From positions 62,001 through 126,000 of the forward strand of contig NZ_JAAGBB010000009.1 in NCBI RefSeq assembly GCF_018129085.1: a stretch of 64,000 bases of DNA. Reading direction: 5' to 3'. This document shows, piece by piece, positions 34,425 to 43,236 of the stretch. Position 1 is the stretch's first letter; every line of letters starts with the position of its first letter. The position numbers and the translations under genes are program-made. Origin of the DNA: Plastoroseomonas hellenica (GTDB lineage Bacteria; Pseudomonadota; Alphaproteobacteria; Acetobacterales; Acetobacteraceae). A model generated the notes under the pieces. It made no database searches, was not told where the DNA came from, and saw only the letters and a program-made list of their open reading frames with translations.

Positions 34425-35126
34425 ATGCGCGCACTGGAATCGCAAAGCCCGGCTGCCAGTGGTCCCACGGAGGGGTGGCGCACCCTTCCTCTCAAGGACC
34501 AGGCCTATGAGGTCATCAAGCACCAGATCATCACCTGCCGCTTCGCGCCGGGTGAGAAGCTGAACGAGGCGCAGGTGGCGGAGCGCCTCGGCCTCAGCCG
34601 GATGCCGGTGCACAACGCCCTGGCGCGGCTGCGGCTCGAAGGCCTGGTGACCATCCGCCCGCGCAAGGGCATCGAGGTCCGCCCGATCGATCCCGAGGAG
34701 CTGCTGCAGATCATCGATGCGCGCACGGTCAACGAATGCCGCTGCGCGGAGCTCGCCGCCCGCCAGGCGACGGAGGAGGAGCTGGCAGCGATGGCGAATG
34801 TCCTGCGGCGCAGCGAAACCGCGCTCGCACGGCGCGACACCGAGGCGATGATGCTGTTGGATCGGGAATTCCATGACCTGATCGCGCGGGCGTCACGCAG
34901 CGCGGTCTTCTTCGACATCCTGCGCAACCTGCACGACCGGGCCGTCCGCTTCTGGTTCATCTCGCTCAATGAAGCGGATCACCAGGTGGAGGTGCTGGAA
35001 GAGCACGAGGACATCTACCGGACCCTGGCGGCACGCGATCCGCCCGCTGCCGCGCGGGCGATGGCCCGGCACATCGACGCCTTCCGCCGCAATGTCCTGT
35101 TGCTGGTCGGTGCAGCGCCAGGCTGA
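34425..35126 (+). CDS. GntR-family transcriptional regulator (FCD type)
   Basis: A 233-residue regulator. The N-terminal winged helix-turn-helix spans about 20-90 (AYEVIKHQIITCRFAPGEKLNEAQVAERLGLSRMPV, quoted here in part only), and the C-terminal FCD ligand domain has FHDLIARAS and RHIDAFRRN with metal-binding histidines. The ATG at 34425 follows GGGAGGAG. It closes the monooxygenase operon and is the best candidate to bind the palindromes at 30890-30917 (inference). Confidence 0.88.
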   Translation: MRALESQSPAASGPTEGWRTLPLKDQAYEVIKHQIITCRFAPGEKLNEAQVAERLGLSRMPVHNALARLRLEGLVTIRPRKGIEVRPIDPEELLQIIDARTVNECRCAELAARQATEEELAAMANVLRRSETALARRDTEAMMLLDREFHDLIARASRSAVFFDILRNLHDRAVRFWFISLNEADHQVEVLEEHEDIYRTLAARDPPAAARAMARHIDAFRRNVLLLVGAAPG

Positions 35127-35153
35127 ATCGCCTGGCGCCGAACCACGCCACGA

Positions 35154-35951
35154 TCAGCGCCGCGGGCCGACCAGTCCGAACACCGCACCCTGCGGGTCGA
35201 GCACGTTGATGACCCACATGCCGCCCGGCACCTCCGCAGGGCCATGGATGACCTGGCCGCCGGCCGCCTCGACCCGCCCCTTGGCAGCGTCGATATCCTC
35301 CGCAGCGAAGTAGTATTGCCAGAACGGGGCCGGGATCATCGGCGGCTTATTCATCATGCCGCCATACATCTCCTCACCGCAGCCATTCACCGCACCGCGG
35401 CCATAGATCTGATAGGTGCCCATCGGCCCCATATCCATGGCCTCGCCCTTGGCCCAGCCGAACAGGCCGGCATAGAAGGCGAAGGCGCTCTCCCAGTCAT
35501 CGGCATAGAGCTCGCGCCAGGCGGCAAAGCCGGGCGTGCCCATCGCCGGCGGCAGGGGCGGTGTCTCCGGCCCGTGGGTCGCCTTGAACAGGGTCAGCAC
35601 CGCGCCCTGCGGATCGGCGATGAGGGAGAAACGGCCGATATTCGGGATGTCCTGCGGCTCCATATGGACCTTGCCGCCGGCCTTGACCGCCTGGACGGTG
35701 CTGGCATCGACATCGTCGACTGCGACATAGCCGATCCAACCCGGCCGCTTGCCTTCGGCGAGGCAGGCCTCCGGCAGCGCCATCAGCCCACCGATGCCGG
35801 TCTCGCCGACGCTGAGGATGGTGTAGCGCATGTCCGGCATGCCGGCATCCTTGGCGTTCCAGCCCATGACCTTCCGATAGAAGGCCTCCGCCGCCGCGGT
35901 ATCGGTGGTCAGCAGCTCATACCAGCAGAACTTGCCATGATCATCGGTCAT
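35154..35951 (-). CDS. VOC-family protein, two glyoxalase-like modules
   Basis: A 265-residue protein with two vicinal-oxygen-chelate modules (about 5-125 and 140-262). The first begins KFCWYELLTTDTAAAEAFYRKVMGW and ends with a FSLIADPQGAVL strand; the second has WRELYADDWESAFAFYAGLFGW and VINVLDPQGAVFGL. No signal peptide. Such tandem modules include resistance proteins and small hydroxylase-like enzymes; function unknown. It follows the serine hydrolase gene by 26 bases on the minus strand. Confidence 0.82.
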   Translation of the reverse strand: MTDDHGKFCWYELLTTDTAAAEAFYRKVMGWNAKDAGMPDMRYTILSVGETGIGGLMALPEACLAEGKRPGWIGYVAVDDVDASTVQAVKAGGKVHMEPQDIPNIGRFSLIADPQGAVLTLFKATHGPETPPLPPAMGTPGFAAWRELYADDWESAFAFYAGLFGWAKGEAMDMGPMGTYQIYGRGAVNGCGEEMYGGMMNKPPMIPAPFWQYYFAAEDIDAAKGRVEAAGGQVIHGPAEVPGGMWVINVLDPQGAVFGLVGPRR

Positions 35952-35977
35952 TGCCGTGTCTCCGTTCGGTGGGCCGG

Positions 35978-37180
35978 TCAGTCGTCGATCGCCTGATAGG
36001 CGAGCGTCAGGGCGTCGCTGCTGATACGGGCGTCATCCGGGCCGCGCATCAGGCGCTGGAGGAGCAGCAGCACCACCAGCTCCTCCTTCGGGTCGACCAT
36101 AAAGGTCGTCCCGAAGCCGCCATGCCAGCCGTAACGTCCGGGCGAGGCCGCGACGTCGTCGCGACGCGTGGTGACGGCACCGCCGAAGCCCCAGCCATTG
36201 CTGTCCCAGAAGCCCGGGAAGAAGGGCGAGGCATCCTTCTGCGCCTGGCTGATCTGGTCGGTCATCATCAGCGCGACGGCGGGACGCGACAGGATGCGGT
36301 GGCGGCCGTGCCGCCCGCCGTCCAGCAACATGCGCGCGAAGGCGAGGTAGTCGTCGGCGGTGGAAACGAGCTCGGTCCCGAAGGGCGGCGGACGGGACCA
36401 TTCACCGCCGCGGGCCGCGTCCTGGAGGGACAGCCGGCCATCATCGTCGGTGCGGTAGCAGGTGGCCAGGCGGTCAAGCTTCGCTTCCGGTACGTGGAAG
36501 CCGGTATCGGCCATACCGAGCGGTGCGAAGATGCGTTCCGCCAGGAAGTCGCCCAGCGCCATGCCGGTGGCGCGCGCGATCAGCACGGAGAGCACGTCGT
36601 AGCCGGTGTGGTAAAGCCAGCGCTCGCCGGGCTGGTGCACGAGCGGCAGCGAGCCAAGCCGTCGCATGTAGTCATCGGCGGTGAAACGGATGGGATCGGG
36701 GCTGGGCGCCACCCCGGCCTGCAGCATCGCCTGCTGGATCGGATAGGCGCCGGGCGGCGCCATGATGACGCCGAGACCGAAGCGCATGGTCAGCAGGTCG
36801 CGCAGCGAGATCGGCCGCCGCGCCGGCACGGTGTCTTCCACCGGCCCGTCCAGGGCGCGCAACACCTTGCGATCGGCGAGCTCCGGCAGCCAGGGATCGA
36901 TGGGGTCGTCGAGGCGGAGCCGGGTCTCCTCGACCAGGACCATCGCCGCGGCGGCCAGCACCGCCTTGGTCATGGAGGCGATGCGGAAGATGGTGTCGCG
37001 CCGCATCGGCGTGCCGGCGGCGACGTCCTGCGCGCCCATCACCTCCACATGCACCGCGTCGCGGCGGGCGACCAGCGCCACCAGGCCGGCGACCTCGCCG
37101 CGCTCGACGGGAATGCGGAGCATGGACGCCATGCGGTCCAGCCGTGGCCGCGATAAGGCTCCGTCCCGCACGCCAGTCAC
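35978..37180 (-). CDS. Serine hydrolase, beta-lactamase/esterase family; GTG start
   Basis: A 400-residue protein of the class C beta-lactamase or EstB-like esterase type. SMTK (IFRIASMTKAVL) gives the nucleophile and general base; YHTGYDVL is the Tyr motif and WHGGFG the third box. The segment ALSRPRLDRMASML at the N-terminus is typical. The GTG at 37180 overlaps the DUF899 stop by four bases; a second GTG at 37171 is possible. Lack of a signal peptide argues for a cytosolic esterase rather than antibiotic resistance. Confidence 0.82.
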   Translation of the reverse strand: MTGVRDGALSRPRLDRMASMLRIPVERGEVAGLVALVARRDAVHVEVMGAQDVAAGTPMRRDTIFRIASMTKAVLAAAAMVLVEETRLRLDDPIDPWLPELADRKVLRALDGPVEDTVPARRPISLRDLLTMRFGLGVIMAPPGAYPIQQAMLQAGVAPSPDPIRFTADDYMRRLGSLPLVHQPGERWLYHTGYDVLSVLIARATGMALGDFLAERIFAPLGMADTGFHVPEAKLDRLATCYRTDDDGRLSLQDAARGGEWSRPPPFGTELVSTADDYLAFARMLLDGGRHGRHRILSRPAVALMMTDQISQAQKDASPFFPGFWDSNGWGFGGAVTTRRDDVAASPGRYGWHGGFGTTFMVDPKEELVVLLLLQRLMRGPDDARISSDALTLAYQAIDD

Positions 37181-37908
37181 GAGGCGCAGCAGTCGTGCAG
37201 CTTCGGGAGCGCCTCGTATTCGTCGTGGCGGCGCATCCAGTCCATGATTCGCGTCTCGTTGCGGCCCATCGGCGCCCGGTCGAGGATCATGTAGGTGCCG
37301 ATCAGCTCCTCCGGTCCGCGCGCATAGCTGGAATAAGTGTGGAACACCTGGCCATCCTCGCCGCGATAAAAGGCGCTGAGTCCCGGCAGTTCCCCATTCG
37401 CGCGCGCGGCATCGGTCTCGGTGAAGTTGTAGAAGACGCTGCCGCGGGCCAGCTCCTCCTCGGTGAAGGAGACGTGGTAATCGCGATTGAAGTCGCTGAC
37501 CCCCGAGGATACCCAGGGGAAGCGCCAGCCCATACGCGCGCGATACGCCTCGATCTCCGACAGGGGCGCACGCGAGACGGCGATCATCGTCACGTCGTGG
37601 TTGTTCAGGTGCACCAGCGCGCCATCGATATGGTCGGCGAGAAAGGAGCAGCCGGGGCAGCCCGCCCCCTGACCGGGCGCCAGCATGAAATGATAGACCA
37701 TGAGTTGGCTGCGGCCGTCGAAGAGCTCGCCCAGCGTCTTCCGCCCGACAGGCGTGTCGAAGAGATAGGGCTTCTCGACCCGCACCCAGGGCAGCGCCAG
37801 GCGTTCGGCGTTCAGCCGGTCGCGCAGCCGCGTCGCCTCCTTCTCCCGCGCCAGCAGCGCGCGCCGCGCGACGAGCCATTCCTCCCGGGACACCACCGCA
37901 TGCTGCAT
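37177..37908 (-). CDS. DUF899 thioredoxin-like protein
   Basis: A 243-residue protein of the DUF899 family, which has a thioredoxin-like fold. The ATG at 37908 (MQHAVVSREEWL) is preferred to an upstream in-frame ATG. Motifs are LMVYHFMLAPGQGAGCPGCSFLADHIDGA (partly quoted elsewhere) with a CxxC pair CPGC, and FNRDYHVSFTEEELARG. Function unknown. It is first gene of a three-gene minus operon divergent from a MarR regulator. Confidence 0.85.
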   Translation of the reverse strand: MQHAVVSREEWLVARRALLAREKEATRLRDRLNAERLALPWVRVEKPYLFDTPVGRKTLGELFDGRSQLMVYHFMLAPGQGAGCPGCSFLADHIDGALVHLNNHDVTMIAVSRAPLSEIEAYRARMGWRFPWVSSGVSDFNRDYHVSFTEEELARGSVFYNFTETDAARANGELPGLSAFYRGEDGQVFHTYSSYARGPEELIGTYMILDRAPMGRNETRIMDWMRRHDEYEALPKLHDCCAS

Positions 37909-37949
37909 CGGAAACGCCTCCTGCCCTTGGTCGAGCTTGACTTGAAGGT

Positions 37950-37959
37950 TTGATATCAA
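37950..37959. promoter_or_regulatory. MarR operator candidate
   Basis: TTGATATCAA, extended to GTTTGATATCAACA, sits in the 63-base gap between the divergent DUF899 and MarR genes, 13 bases before the MarR ATG. A short AT-rich dyad at this place fits the usual autoregulated MarR arrangement. Confidence 0.55.
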
Positions 37960-37971
37960 CATAATTGGACC

Positions 37972-38466
37972 ATGTCAAAGGCCGCTTTGGTTCCGTTCGA
38001 GACAACTCTTCTTGTCCGCGACACCTGTCTCTGCCTTCACGTCCAGCGCGCGGCGCGCGCCCTGGCGCGGCGCTTCGACGAGGCGCTGCGCCCGCTCGGC
38101 CTGACCAATGGGCAGTTCTCGCTGCTGATGGCGCTGAACCGGCCGAAGCCGCCGGCGATGGGACCTGTCGCGGCGCTGCTCGCGATGGATCGCACCACGC
38201 TGACCGCCGCGCTGAAGCCCCTGGAGCGCCGCGGCCTGGTCTCGGTCGCGCCCGATCCCGATGATCGCCGCGGCCGCCTGCTGGCGCTGACGCCCGAAGG
38301 GCGCATCCTGCTGGTCCGCGCGGTGCCGATCTGGGAGAGCACCCATGCGGCGGTGGAGGAGGAGCTGCCCGACGCCGACCCCGATCGCCTGCGGCGGGAC
38401 CTGCGCGCGCTCTCGGCGTCGGCCGCTCAGCGGCGCCAGGGATTGGTGCGCCAGATCTCCGCATAG
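37972..38466 (+). CDS. MarR-family transcriptional regulator
   Basis: A 164-residue winged-helix regulator. The recognition helix region is MGPVAALLAMDRTTLTAALKPLERRGLV and the wing DPDDRRGRLLALTPEG (both cited as landmarks). CLCLHVQRAARAL at the N-terminus contains cysteines that could sense oxidants. Divergent from DUF899, it probably represses that operon through TTGATATCAA (37950-37959). Its last 40 bases overlap the 3' end of the convergent Bug gene. Confidence 0.88.
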   Translation: MSKAALVPFETTLLVRDTCLCLHVQRAARALARRFDEALRPLGLTNGQFSLLMALNRPKPPAMGPVAALLAMDRTTLTAALKPLERRGLVSVAPDPDDRRGRLLALTPEGRILLVRAVPIWESTHAAVEEELPDADPDRLRRDLRALSASAAQRRQGLVRQISA

Positions 38467-39374
38467 GTCTCGGCCTGGCGCTGCACGAAATCCGTCATGG
38501 TCGCGCGGTCCATGTGGCGCACCACGACGAAGTCGCGCTCCGCCAGGGCGCGGAATTCCGGATCCGCCGTGGTCCGGCGCACCGCCTCCTCCCAGCGCCG
38601 CAGCAAGGGCGCGGGGGCCGCCGCCGGCAGGGCGATGCCGCGCGCCGACCCGGCCACCACCGGGACCCCCTGCTCCGTCGCGGTCGGCAGGTCCGCCGCC
38701 TTCTCCCAGCGCTCCCGCTCCAGCAGCGCCAGCACCCGGAGTGCACCCTGGTTGTGCGCGCGCACGGTCAGGCTGACGGTGGAGACCGACCCTGCCACAT
38801 GCCCGCCCTGGACGAGTTGCATCGCCTGGCCGGCGCCCGGCGTCGGCACCCAGGTGAAGCGCACCCCAGCGGCGCGCTCGATCTGCATCAGCGCAAGGTG
38901 TGGCGCGCTGCCGACGCCGGCGCCGGCGATGGTGATCTCCTCCGGCCGCGCCCGCGCCGCCTCGATCAGCGCGCCGAACGTCCGATAAGGCGCGTCCGGG
39001 CCGACGAAGACCGTGTAGGGCTCATCGGTCAGCAGGCCGATATAGGCGAAGCTGTCCACGCGGTAGCGCGGTGTGCCGTCATAGAGCGCCGTCACCAGGG
39101 CGGGGAAGGAGACCAGTGCCGCCACGCGTCCATCCGGCGCCGCGGCGGCCACCTCATTGAGCATGATCATGCCGCCGGCACCCGCACGGTTCACGACGAT
39201 CATGGAGGTGCCGCCAAGATACTTCTCGAGAAAGGGCGCCGCCATGCGTGCGGCGAGGTCGATGTTGCCGCCCGGCGAGAAGCCGACCAGGAGCTGGACC
39301 GGCCTGTCCTGAGCGCGAGCGGAAAGAGCGGGCAGCGCGAGGCCACCGGCGATCAAGGCGCGACGCGTCGTCAA
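38427..39374 (-). CDS. Tripartite tricarboxylate transporter substrate-binding protein (Bug family); probable TTG start
   Basis: A roughly 315-residue periplasmic receptor. The TTG at 39374 gives a start equivalent to the MTTRRTLL of the homologue at 10011: LTTRRALIAGGLALPALS with cleavage near ARAQ. An ATG at 39425 is the alternative and lacks a Shine-Dalgarno sequence. Mature landmarks are DRPVQLLVGFSPGGNIDLA and NRAGAGGMIMLNE. It ends inside the MarR gene, opposite strand. No transporter membrane genes adjoin. Confidence 0.82.
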   Translation of the reverse strand: MTTRRALIAGGLALPALSARAQDRPVQLLVGFSPGGNIDLAARMAAPFLEKYLGGTSMIVVNRAGAGGMIMLNEVAAAAPDGRVAALVSFPALVTALYDGTPRYRVDSFAYIGLLTDEPYTVFVGPDAPYRTFGALIEAARARPEEITIAGAGVGSAPHLALMQIERAAGVRFTWVPTPGAGQAMQLVQGGHVAGSVSTVSLTVRAHNQGALRVLALLERERWEKAADLPTATEQGVPVVAGSARGIALPAAAPAPLLRRWEEAVRRTTADPEFRALAERDFVVVRHMDRATMTDFVQRQAETYAEIWRTNPWRR

Positions 39375-39540
39375 GGCCGGGCGCTCCGTGAGGATCGAGC
39401 GGAGCCTAGCATTGCGATGCAGCATGTCCACAAGAGCCAAGTCGCATCGAAGCTCGCGACGGCGTGTTCGCGGTTCGGATCGCAGGCAGGACAGAATATC
39501 CGGGCGTTCCGCGAGTCGGCGGTCAAGAAAGGAAGCCCGG

Positions 39541-40959
39541 ATGAGCGATGTGCCCGCCAATGCGCCGACCGCGCCGCCGACCGTGGAGCCGAGCCTCCAC
39601 CGGGTCATGGGCCCCTGGCTGCTGCTGCTCTTCATCGTCGGCGACATCCTCGGCACCGGCATCTATGCGCTGACCGGCCAGGTCGCCCGCCAGGTGGGCG
39701 GCGTCGTCTGGCTGCCCTTCGTCGTCGCCTTCGTGGTCGCGCTGATCACCGCCTTCAGCTACCTGGAGCTGGTGACCAAGTATCCGCGGGCGGCGGGCGC
39801 CGCGCTCTACACCCACAAGGCCTTCGGCATCCACTTCATCACCTTCATCGTCGCCTTCGCGGTGATGTGCTCCGGCATCACCTCTGCCTCGACCGCCTCC
39901 CGCGCCTTCGCGGCCAACATGGCGCATGCCTTCAACCTCGACCTCTCGGGCGGCATGGGCATCACGGCGATCGGGCTGATTTTCATGGGCCTAGTCGCCG
40001 TGGTGAATTTCCGCGGCGTCGGCGAGAGCGTGAAGGCCAATGTCGTCCTGACCTGCGTGGAACTGACCGGGCTGCTCATCATCATCGTCATCGGACTCTG
40101 GGCGATCGGCCTGGGCCAGGGCGACGTCTCCCGCGTCACCCAGTTCCGCACCGTCGATGGCAGCATGTTCTGGCCGGTGATCGCCGCGACGACGCTCGCC
40201 TTCTTCGCGATGGTGGGTTTCGAGGATTCGGTGAACATGGCCGAGGAATGCAAGGACCCGACCCGGCATTTCCCGAAGGTGCTGCTGATCGGCCTGTTCA
40301 TCACCGGGACCATCTATGTGCTGGTCTCGATCTCGGCGATCACGCTGGTGCCGCCGGAGCGCCTGGGCGAGGGCGAGACGCCGCTGCTCCAGGTGGTGCA
40401 GGCCGGCGCGCCGGGCTTCCCGCTCTGGATCTTCGGCTTCATCACCATGTTCGCGGTGGCGAACAGCGCGCTGATCAACATGCTGATGGCCAGCCGCCTG
40501 GTCTACGGCATGAGCCGGGAGCATGTGCTGCCGCCGGCGCTCGGCCGCGTGCACGCCGGCCGGCGCACGCCCTATATCGCCATCGGCTTCACCACGCTGC
40601 TGGCCTTCGCGCTCATCACCTTCGTGGGCGAGGTGCCGGCGCTCGGCGGCACCACTGCGCTTCTGCTGCTCTGCGTCTTCACCGTGGTGAACATCGCGGT
40701 GCTGGTGCTGCGCCGGGATCCCGTCGGGCATGAGCATTTCCGCACGCCGACGATCCTGCCGGTGCTCGGCGCCATCTGCTGCGCCTTCCTGGCCGGCCCC
40801 TGGACCGGCCGCGATCCCGTGCAGTACCGCGTCGCCGGTGTGCTGATCGGTATCGGCGTCGTGCTCTGGATCGTCACAACCGTCGTCAACCGCATGACCG
40901 GAGTGAAGCCCGGAGAGCCTGATGCCGAAGGCATGGGGCACAAGGGACCGGTGAACTAG
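39541..40959 (+). CDS. APC-superfamily amino acid permease
   Basis: A 472-residue inner-membrane transporter with 12 or more hydrophobic segments. GDILGTGIYALTG is the family's first unwound helix, and FEDSVNMAEECKDPTRHFPK is a characteristic loop after helix 6. It probably moves an amino acid or related amine with a cation or by exchange. The ATG at 39541 follows AAGGAAG. Its stop overlaps the GntR stop by four bases on the opposite strand. Confidence 0.87.
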   Translation: MSDVPANAPTAPPTVEPSLHRVMGPWLLLLFIVGDILGTGIYALTGQVARQVGGVVWLPFVVAFVVALITAFSYLELVTKYPRAAGAALYTHKAFGIHFITFIVAFAVMCSGITSASTASRAFAANMAHAFNLDLSGGMGITAIGLIFMGLVAVVNFRGVGESVKANVVLTCVELTGLLIIIVIGLWAIGLGQGDVSRVTQFRTVDGSMFWPVIAATTLAFFAMVGFEDSVNMAEECKDPTRHFPKVLLIGLFITGTIYVLVSISAITLVPPERLGEGETPLLQVVQAGAPGFPLWIFGFITMFAVANSALINMLMASRLVYGMSREHVLPPALGRVHAGRRTPYIAIGFTTLLAFALITFVGEVPALGGTTALLLLCVFTVVNIAVLVLRRDPVGHEHFRTPTILPVLGAICCAFLAGPWTGRDPVQYRVAGVLIGIGVVLWIVTTVVNRMTGVKPGEPDAEGMGHKGPVN

Positions 40960-41654
40960 CCCCTGCCCAGGAACTTCTCCGCGTAGATCCGACGGGCGCG
41001 GTCCATATGGCTGACCGACAGCGCCTCCAGCGCCGCGCGGTCGGCGGTCCGCAGCGCCGCGACCATAGCGGCATGCTCCTCGCAGGCCTGGCGCAGCGCG
41101 CCCGGGTCGGCGGTGCCGTAGGCGCGGGCCGGAAAGCTCAGCCAGTCGTGCAGGCGGATGGAATCCGCCAGGTAGGGATTGCCGCAAAGCCCGTAGAGCG
41201 CACGGTGGAACGTCATGTTGGTGCGGTGGATCGCGATCAGGTCGCCGGTCTTTGCCGCTGCCTCATGCGCAGCCAGCGCCGCCTCCACCACCGCCAACCG
41301 CTCCGGTGAGACCGGCATCGGCATGGCACGCACCGCAGCGCGGTGCAGCACCTCCCGCATCGCGTAGAGATCGGCGAGATCCGCCGCGTCGAAGCGCCGC
41401 AGCTCCGCGCCGCGGTGGCGCGGCTTCACGACGACACCGAGCCGCTGCAATTCCACCAGCGCCGCGCGGACCACATGGCGCTTGGCGCCGTAATCCTCCA
41501 TCAGATGGTCTTCGATCAACCGGGTGCGCGGCAGGATGCGGCTGCGGATGATGTCGGTCTCGATCGCCGCGATCACCACCGCGACCTGCTCCGGAAGCTG
41601 CGCGTCCTGGCCGGCAAGGTCCGGCATGTTGGATGGGGGCGGGATATGGTTCAT
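40956..41654 (-). CDS. GntR-family transcriptional regulator (FCD type)
   Basis: A 232-residue regulator with an N-terminal winged helix (about 20-85; IRSRILPRTRLIEDHLMEDYGA) and an FCD domain (FHRALYGLCGNPYL, HAAMVAAL, SHMDRARR). The start is ATG at 41654 (MNHIPPPS). It is divergent from the aldehyde dehydrogenase operon and is its probable regulator; the AT-rich dyad at 41694-41703 is a candidate site. Confidence 0.87.
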   Translation of the reverse strand: MNHIPPPSNMPDLAGQDAQLPEQVAVVIAAIETDIIRSRILPRTRLIEDHLMEDYGAKRHVVRAALVELQRLGVVVKPRHRGAELRRFDAADLADLYAMREVLHRAAVRAMPMPVSPERLAVVEAALAAHEAAAKTGDLIAIHRTNMTFHRALYGLCGNPYLADSIRLHDWLSFPARAYGTADPGALRQACEEHAAMVAALRTADRAALEALSVSHMDRARRIYAEKFLGRG

Positions 41655-41693
41655 GGCATTGTCCAGCCCCTCATGTCGGCGGAATCGCGACAT

Positions 41694-41703
41694 TTATCAA
41701 TAA
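41694..41703. promoter_or_regulatory. AT-rich dyad between GntR and aldehyde dehydrogenase genes
   Basis: TTATCAATAA, within ATTTATCAATAAT, lies in the divergent gap. Its TTAT and ATAA halves could be a GntR operator or a -10 region; the sequence alone does not decide. Confidence 0.35.
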
Positions 41704-41793
41704 TCCCATTGCCATGATTGGCGGCATCGACGGTCTGGCCACGCCCGGCCTATGCGCCCAAACCCCTTTGCCATTGCCAAAAGGGGAACGCCC

Positions 41794-43236
41794 ATGGACG
41801 CGCTGCCACCAACCGCCACGGATGTGCTGATCAGCATCGACCCGGCCGATGGGTCGGAGGTCGCCCGGGTCCCCTGCACCACCCGCGCCGAGCTCGACTC
41901 GATGGTGGACCGGGCCTGGCACGCCTGGCGCACCTCCGGCTGGAAATCGCTGCTGCCGCACAGGCGCGCCGCGGTGCTGCATGAGATCGCCAGCCGCATC
42001 GCCGCCGAGAAGGAATCCCTCGCGCAGCTCCAGATGCGCGACAACGGCAAGCCGCTCGCCGAATGCCGTGCCATGGCGGAAAGCGCCGTCGGCACCTTCC
42101 GCTATTACGCGGGCGTCTGCGAGACGCTGGAGACGGAGGTCACGCCGCCGCGCAGCGACTACGTCTCCTTCACGGTGCTGGAGCCCTTCGGCGTCGTCGC
42201 CTGCATCACGCCCTGGAACTCGCCGCTGATGAACGACGCGACCAAGGTCGCGCCGGCGCTCGCCGCCGGCAATGCCGTGCTGCTGAAGCCCTCCGAGGAC
42301 AGCCCGCTGCTGGCCCCCGAGCTCGCCCGCATCTGCCGCGAGGCCGGCCTGCCGGAGGGGCTGCTGCAGGTGGTGCAGGGCCGCGGCGCCGATATCGGCG
42401 CCGCCCTGGTCGCCCATCCCGGCGTGCGCATGATCTCCTTCACCGGCGGCACCGCGACCGGCCGCGCCATCGGCGAGGTCGCGGGCCGGCGGCTGGTGCC
42501 GGCGGCCCTCGAGCTCGGGGGCAAATCTCCGCATGCGGTCTTCGCCGACGCCGATCTCGACCACGCGGTCGCCGCGGTCGTCGCCGGCATCTTCGGCTCG
42601 GCCGGGCAATCCTGCGTCGCGGGATCCCGCCTCTTCGTCGAGGCGAGCATCTATGACGAGGTCGTCGGCCGCGTGGTGGAGCGCGCCCGCACGCTGCGCC
42701 TGCGGCTACCCTCCGACCCTGCGGTCGAAGTCGGCCCCCTCGCCTCCTTCCATCATCGGGAGCGGGTGATCCGTTTCGTGGAGAATGCGCGCGCCGAGGG
42801 CGGCCGCATCCTCTGCGGCGGCGCGGTGCCGACGGGCGGCATCTACGACAAGGGCGCCTTCTACCTGCCGACGGTGATCGACGGGCTCAGCTACAAGGCG
42901 CGCGCCTGCCAGGAGGAGGCCTTCGGCCCGGTGCTGGTGGCGCTGCCCTTCCAGGACGAGGCCGACCTGATCGAGCAGGGCAACGGCACCGCCTTCGGCC
43001 TCGCCTGCGGCATCTGGACCAAGAGCTTCAAGCGCGCCTGGCGCGTCGGCCGCGCGCTGGAAGCGGGATCGGTCTGGATCAACACCTACAAGATGTCGGT
43101 CACCACCACGCCCTTCGGCGGCTTCAAGGACAGCGGCCTCGGTCGCGAGAAGGGCATCGACGGTCTTCGTCTCTATGCACAGGTGAAAAGCATGTATTTC
43201 GGTCTGCACGAACAGCCCATGTCGGTGGCGCGGTGA
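41794..43236 (+). CDS. NAD(P)-dependent aldehyde dehydrogenase
   Basis: A 480-residue enzyme oxidising an aldehyde to its acid. Landmarks are TPWNSPLMNDATKVAPALAAGN (cofactor lobe), LELGGKSPH with the catalytic glutamate, GQSCVAGSRLF with the catalytic cysteine and EEAFGPVL near the C-terminus. The ATG at 41794 follows AAGGGGAACG. Substrate unknown. It overlaps the epimerase gene by four bases (GTGA), so the two are co-translated. Confidence 0.93.
   Translation: MDALPPTATDVLISIDPADGSEVARVPCTTRAELDSMVDRAWHAWRTSGWKSLLPHRRAAVLHEIASRIAAEKESLAQLQMRDNGKPLAECRAMAESAVGTFRYYAGVCETLETEVTPPRSDYVSFTVLEPFGVVACITPWNSPLMNDATKVAPALAAGNAVLLKPSEDSPLLAPELARICREAGLPEGLLQVVQGRGADIGAALVAHPGVRMISFTGGTATGRAIGEVAGRRLVPAALELGGKSPHAVFADADLDHAVAAVVAGIFGSAGQSCVAGSRLFVEASIYDEVVGRVVERARTLRLRLPSDPAVEVGPLASFHHRERVIRFVENARAEGGRILCGGAVPTGGIYDKGAFYLPTVIDGLSYKARACQEEAFGPVLVALPFQDEADLIEQGNGTAFGLACGIWTKSFKRAWRVGRALEAGSVWINTYKMSVTTTPFGGFKDSGLGREKGIDGLRLYAQVKSMYFGLHEQPMSVAR

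Noticed and set aside
35978-37180. Antibiotic-resistance beta-lactamase
   Set aside because: It has the serine hydrolase motifs but no signal peptide and lies in an operon with DUF899 and VOC genes; an esterase or carboxypeptidase-like role is more likely.
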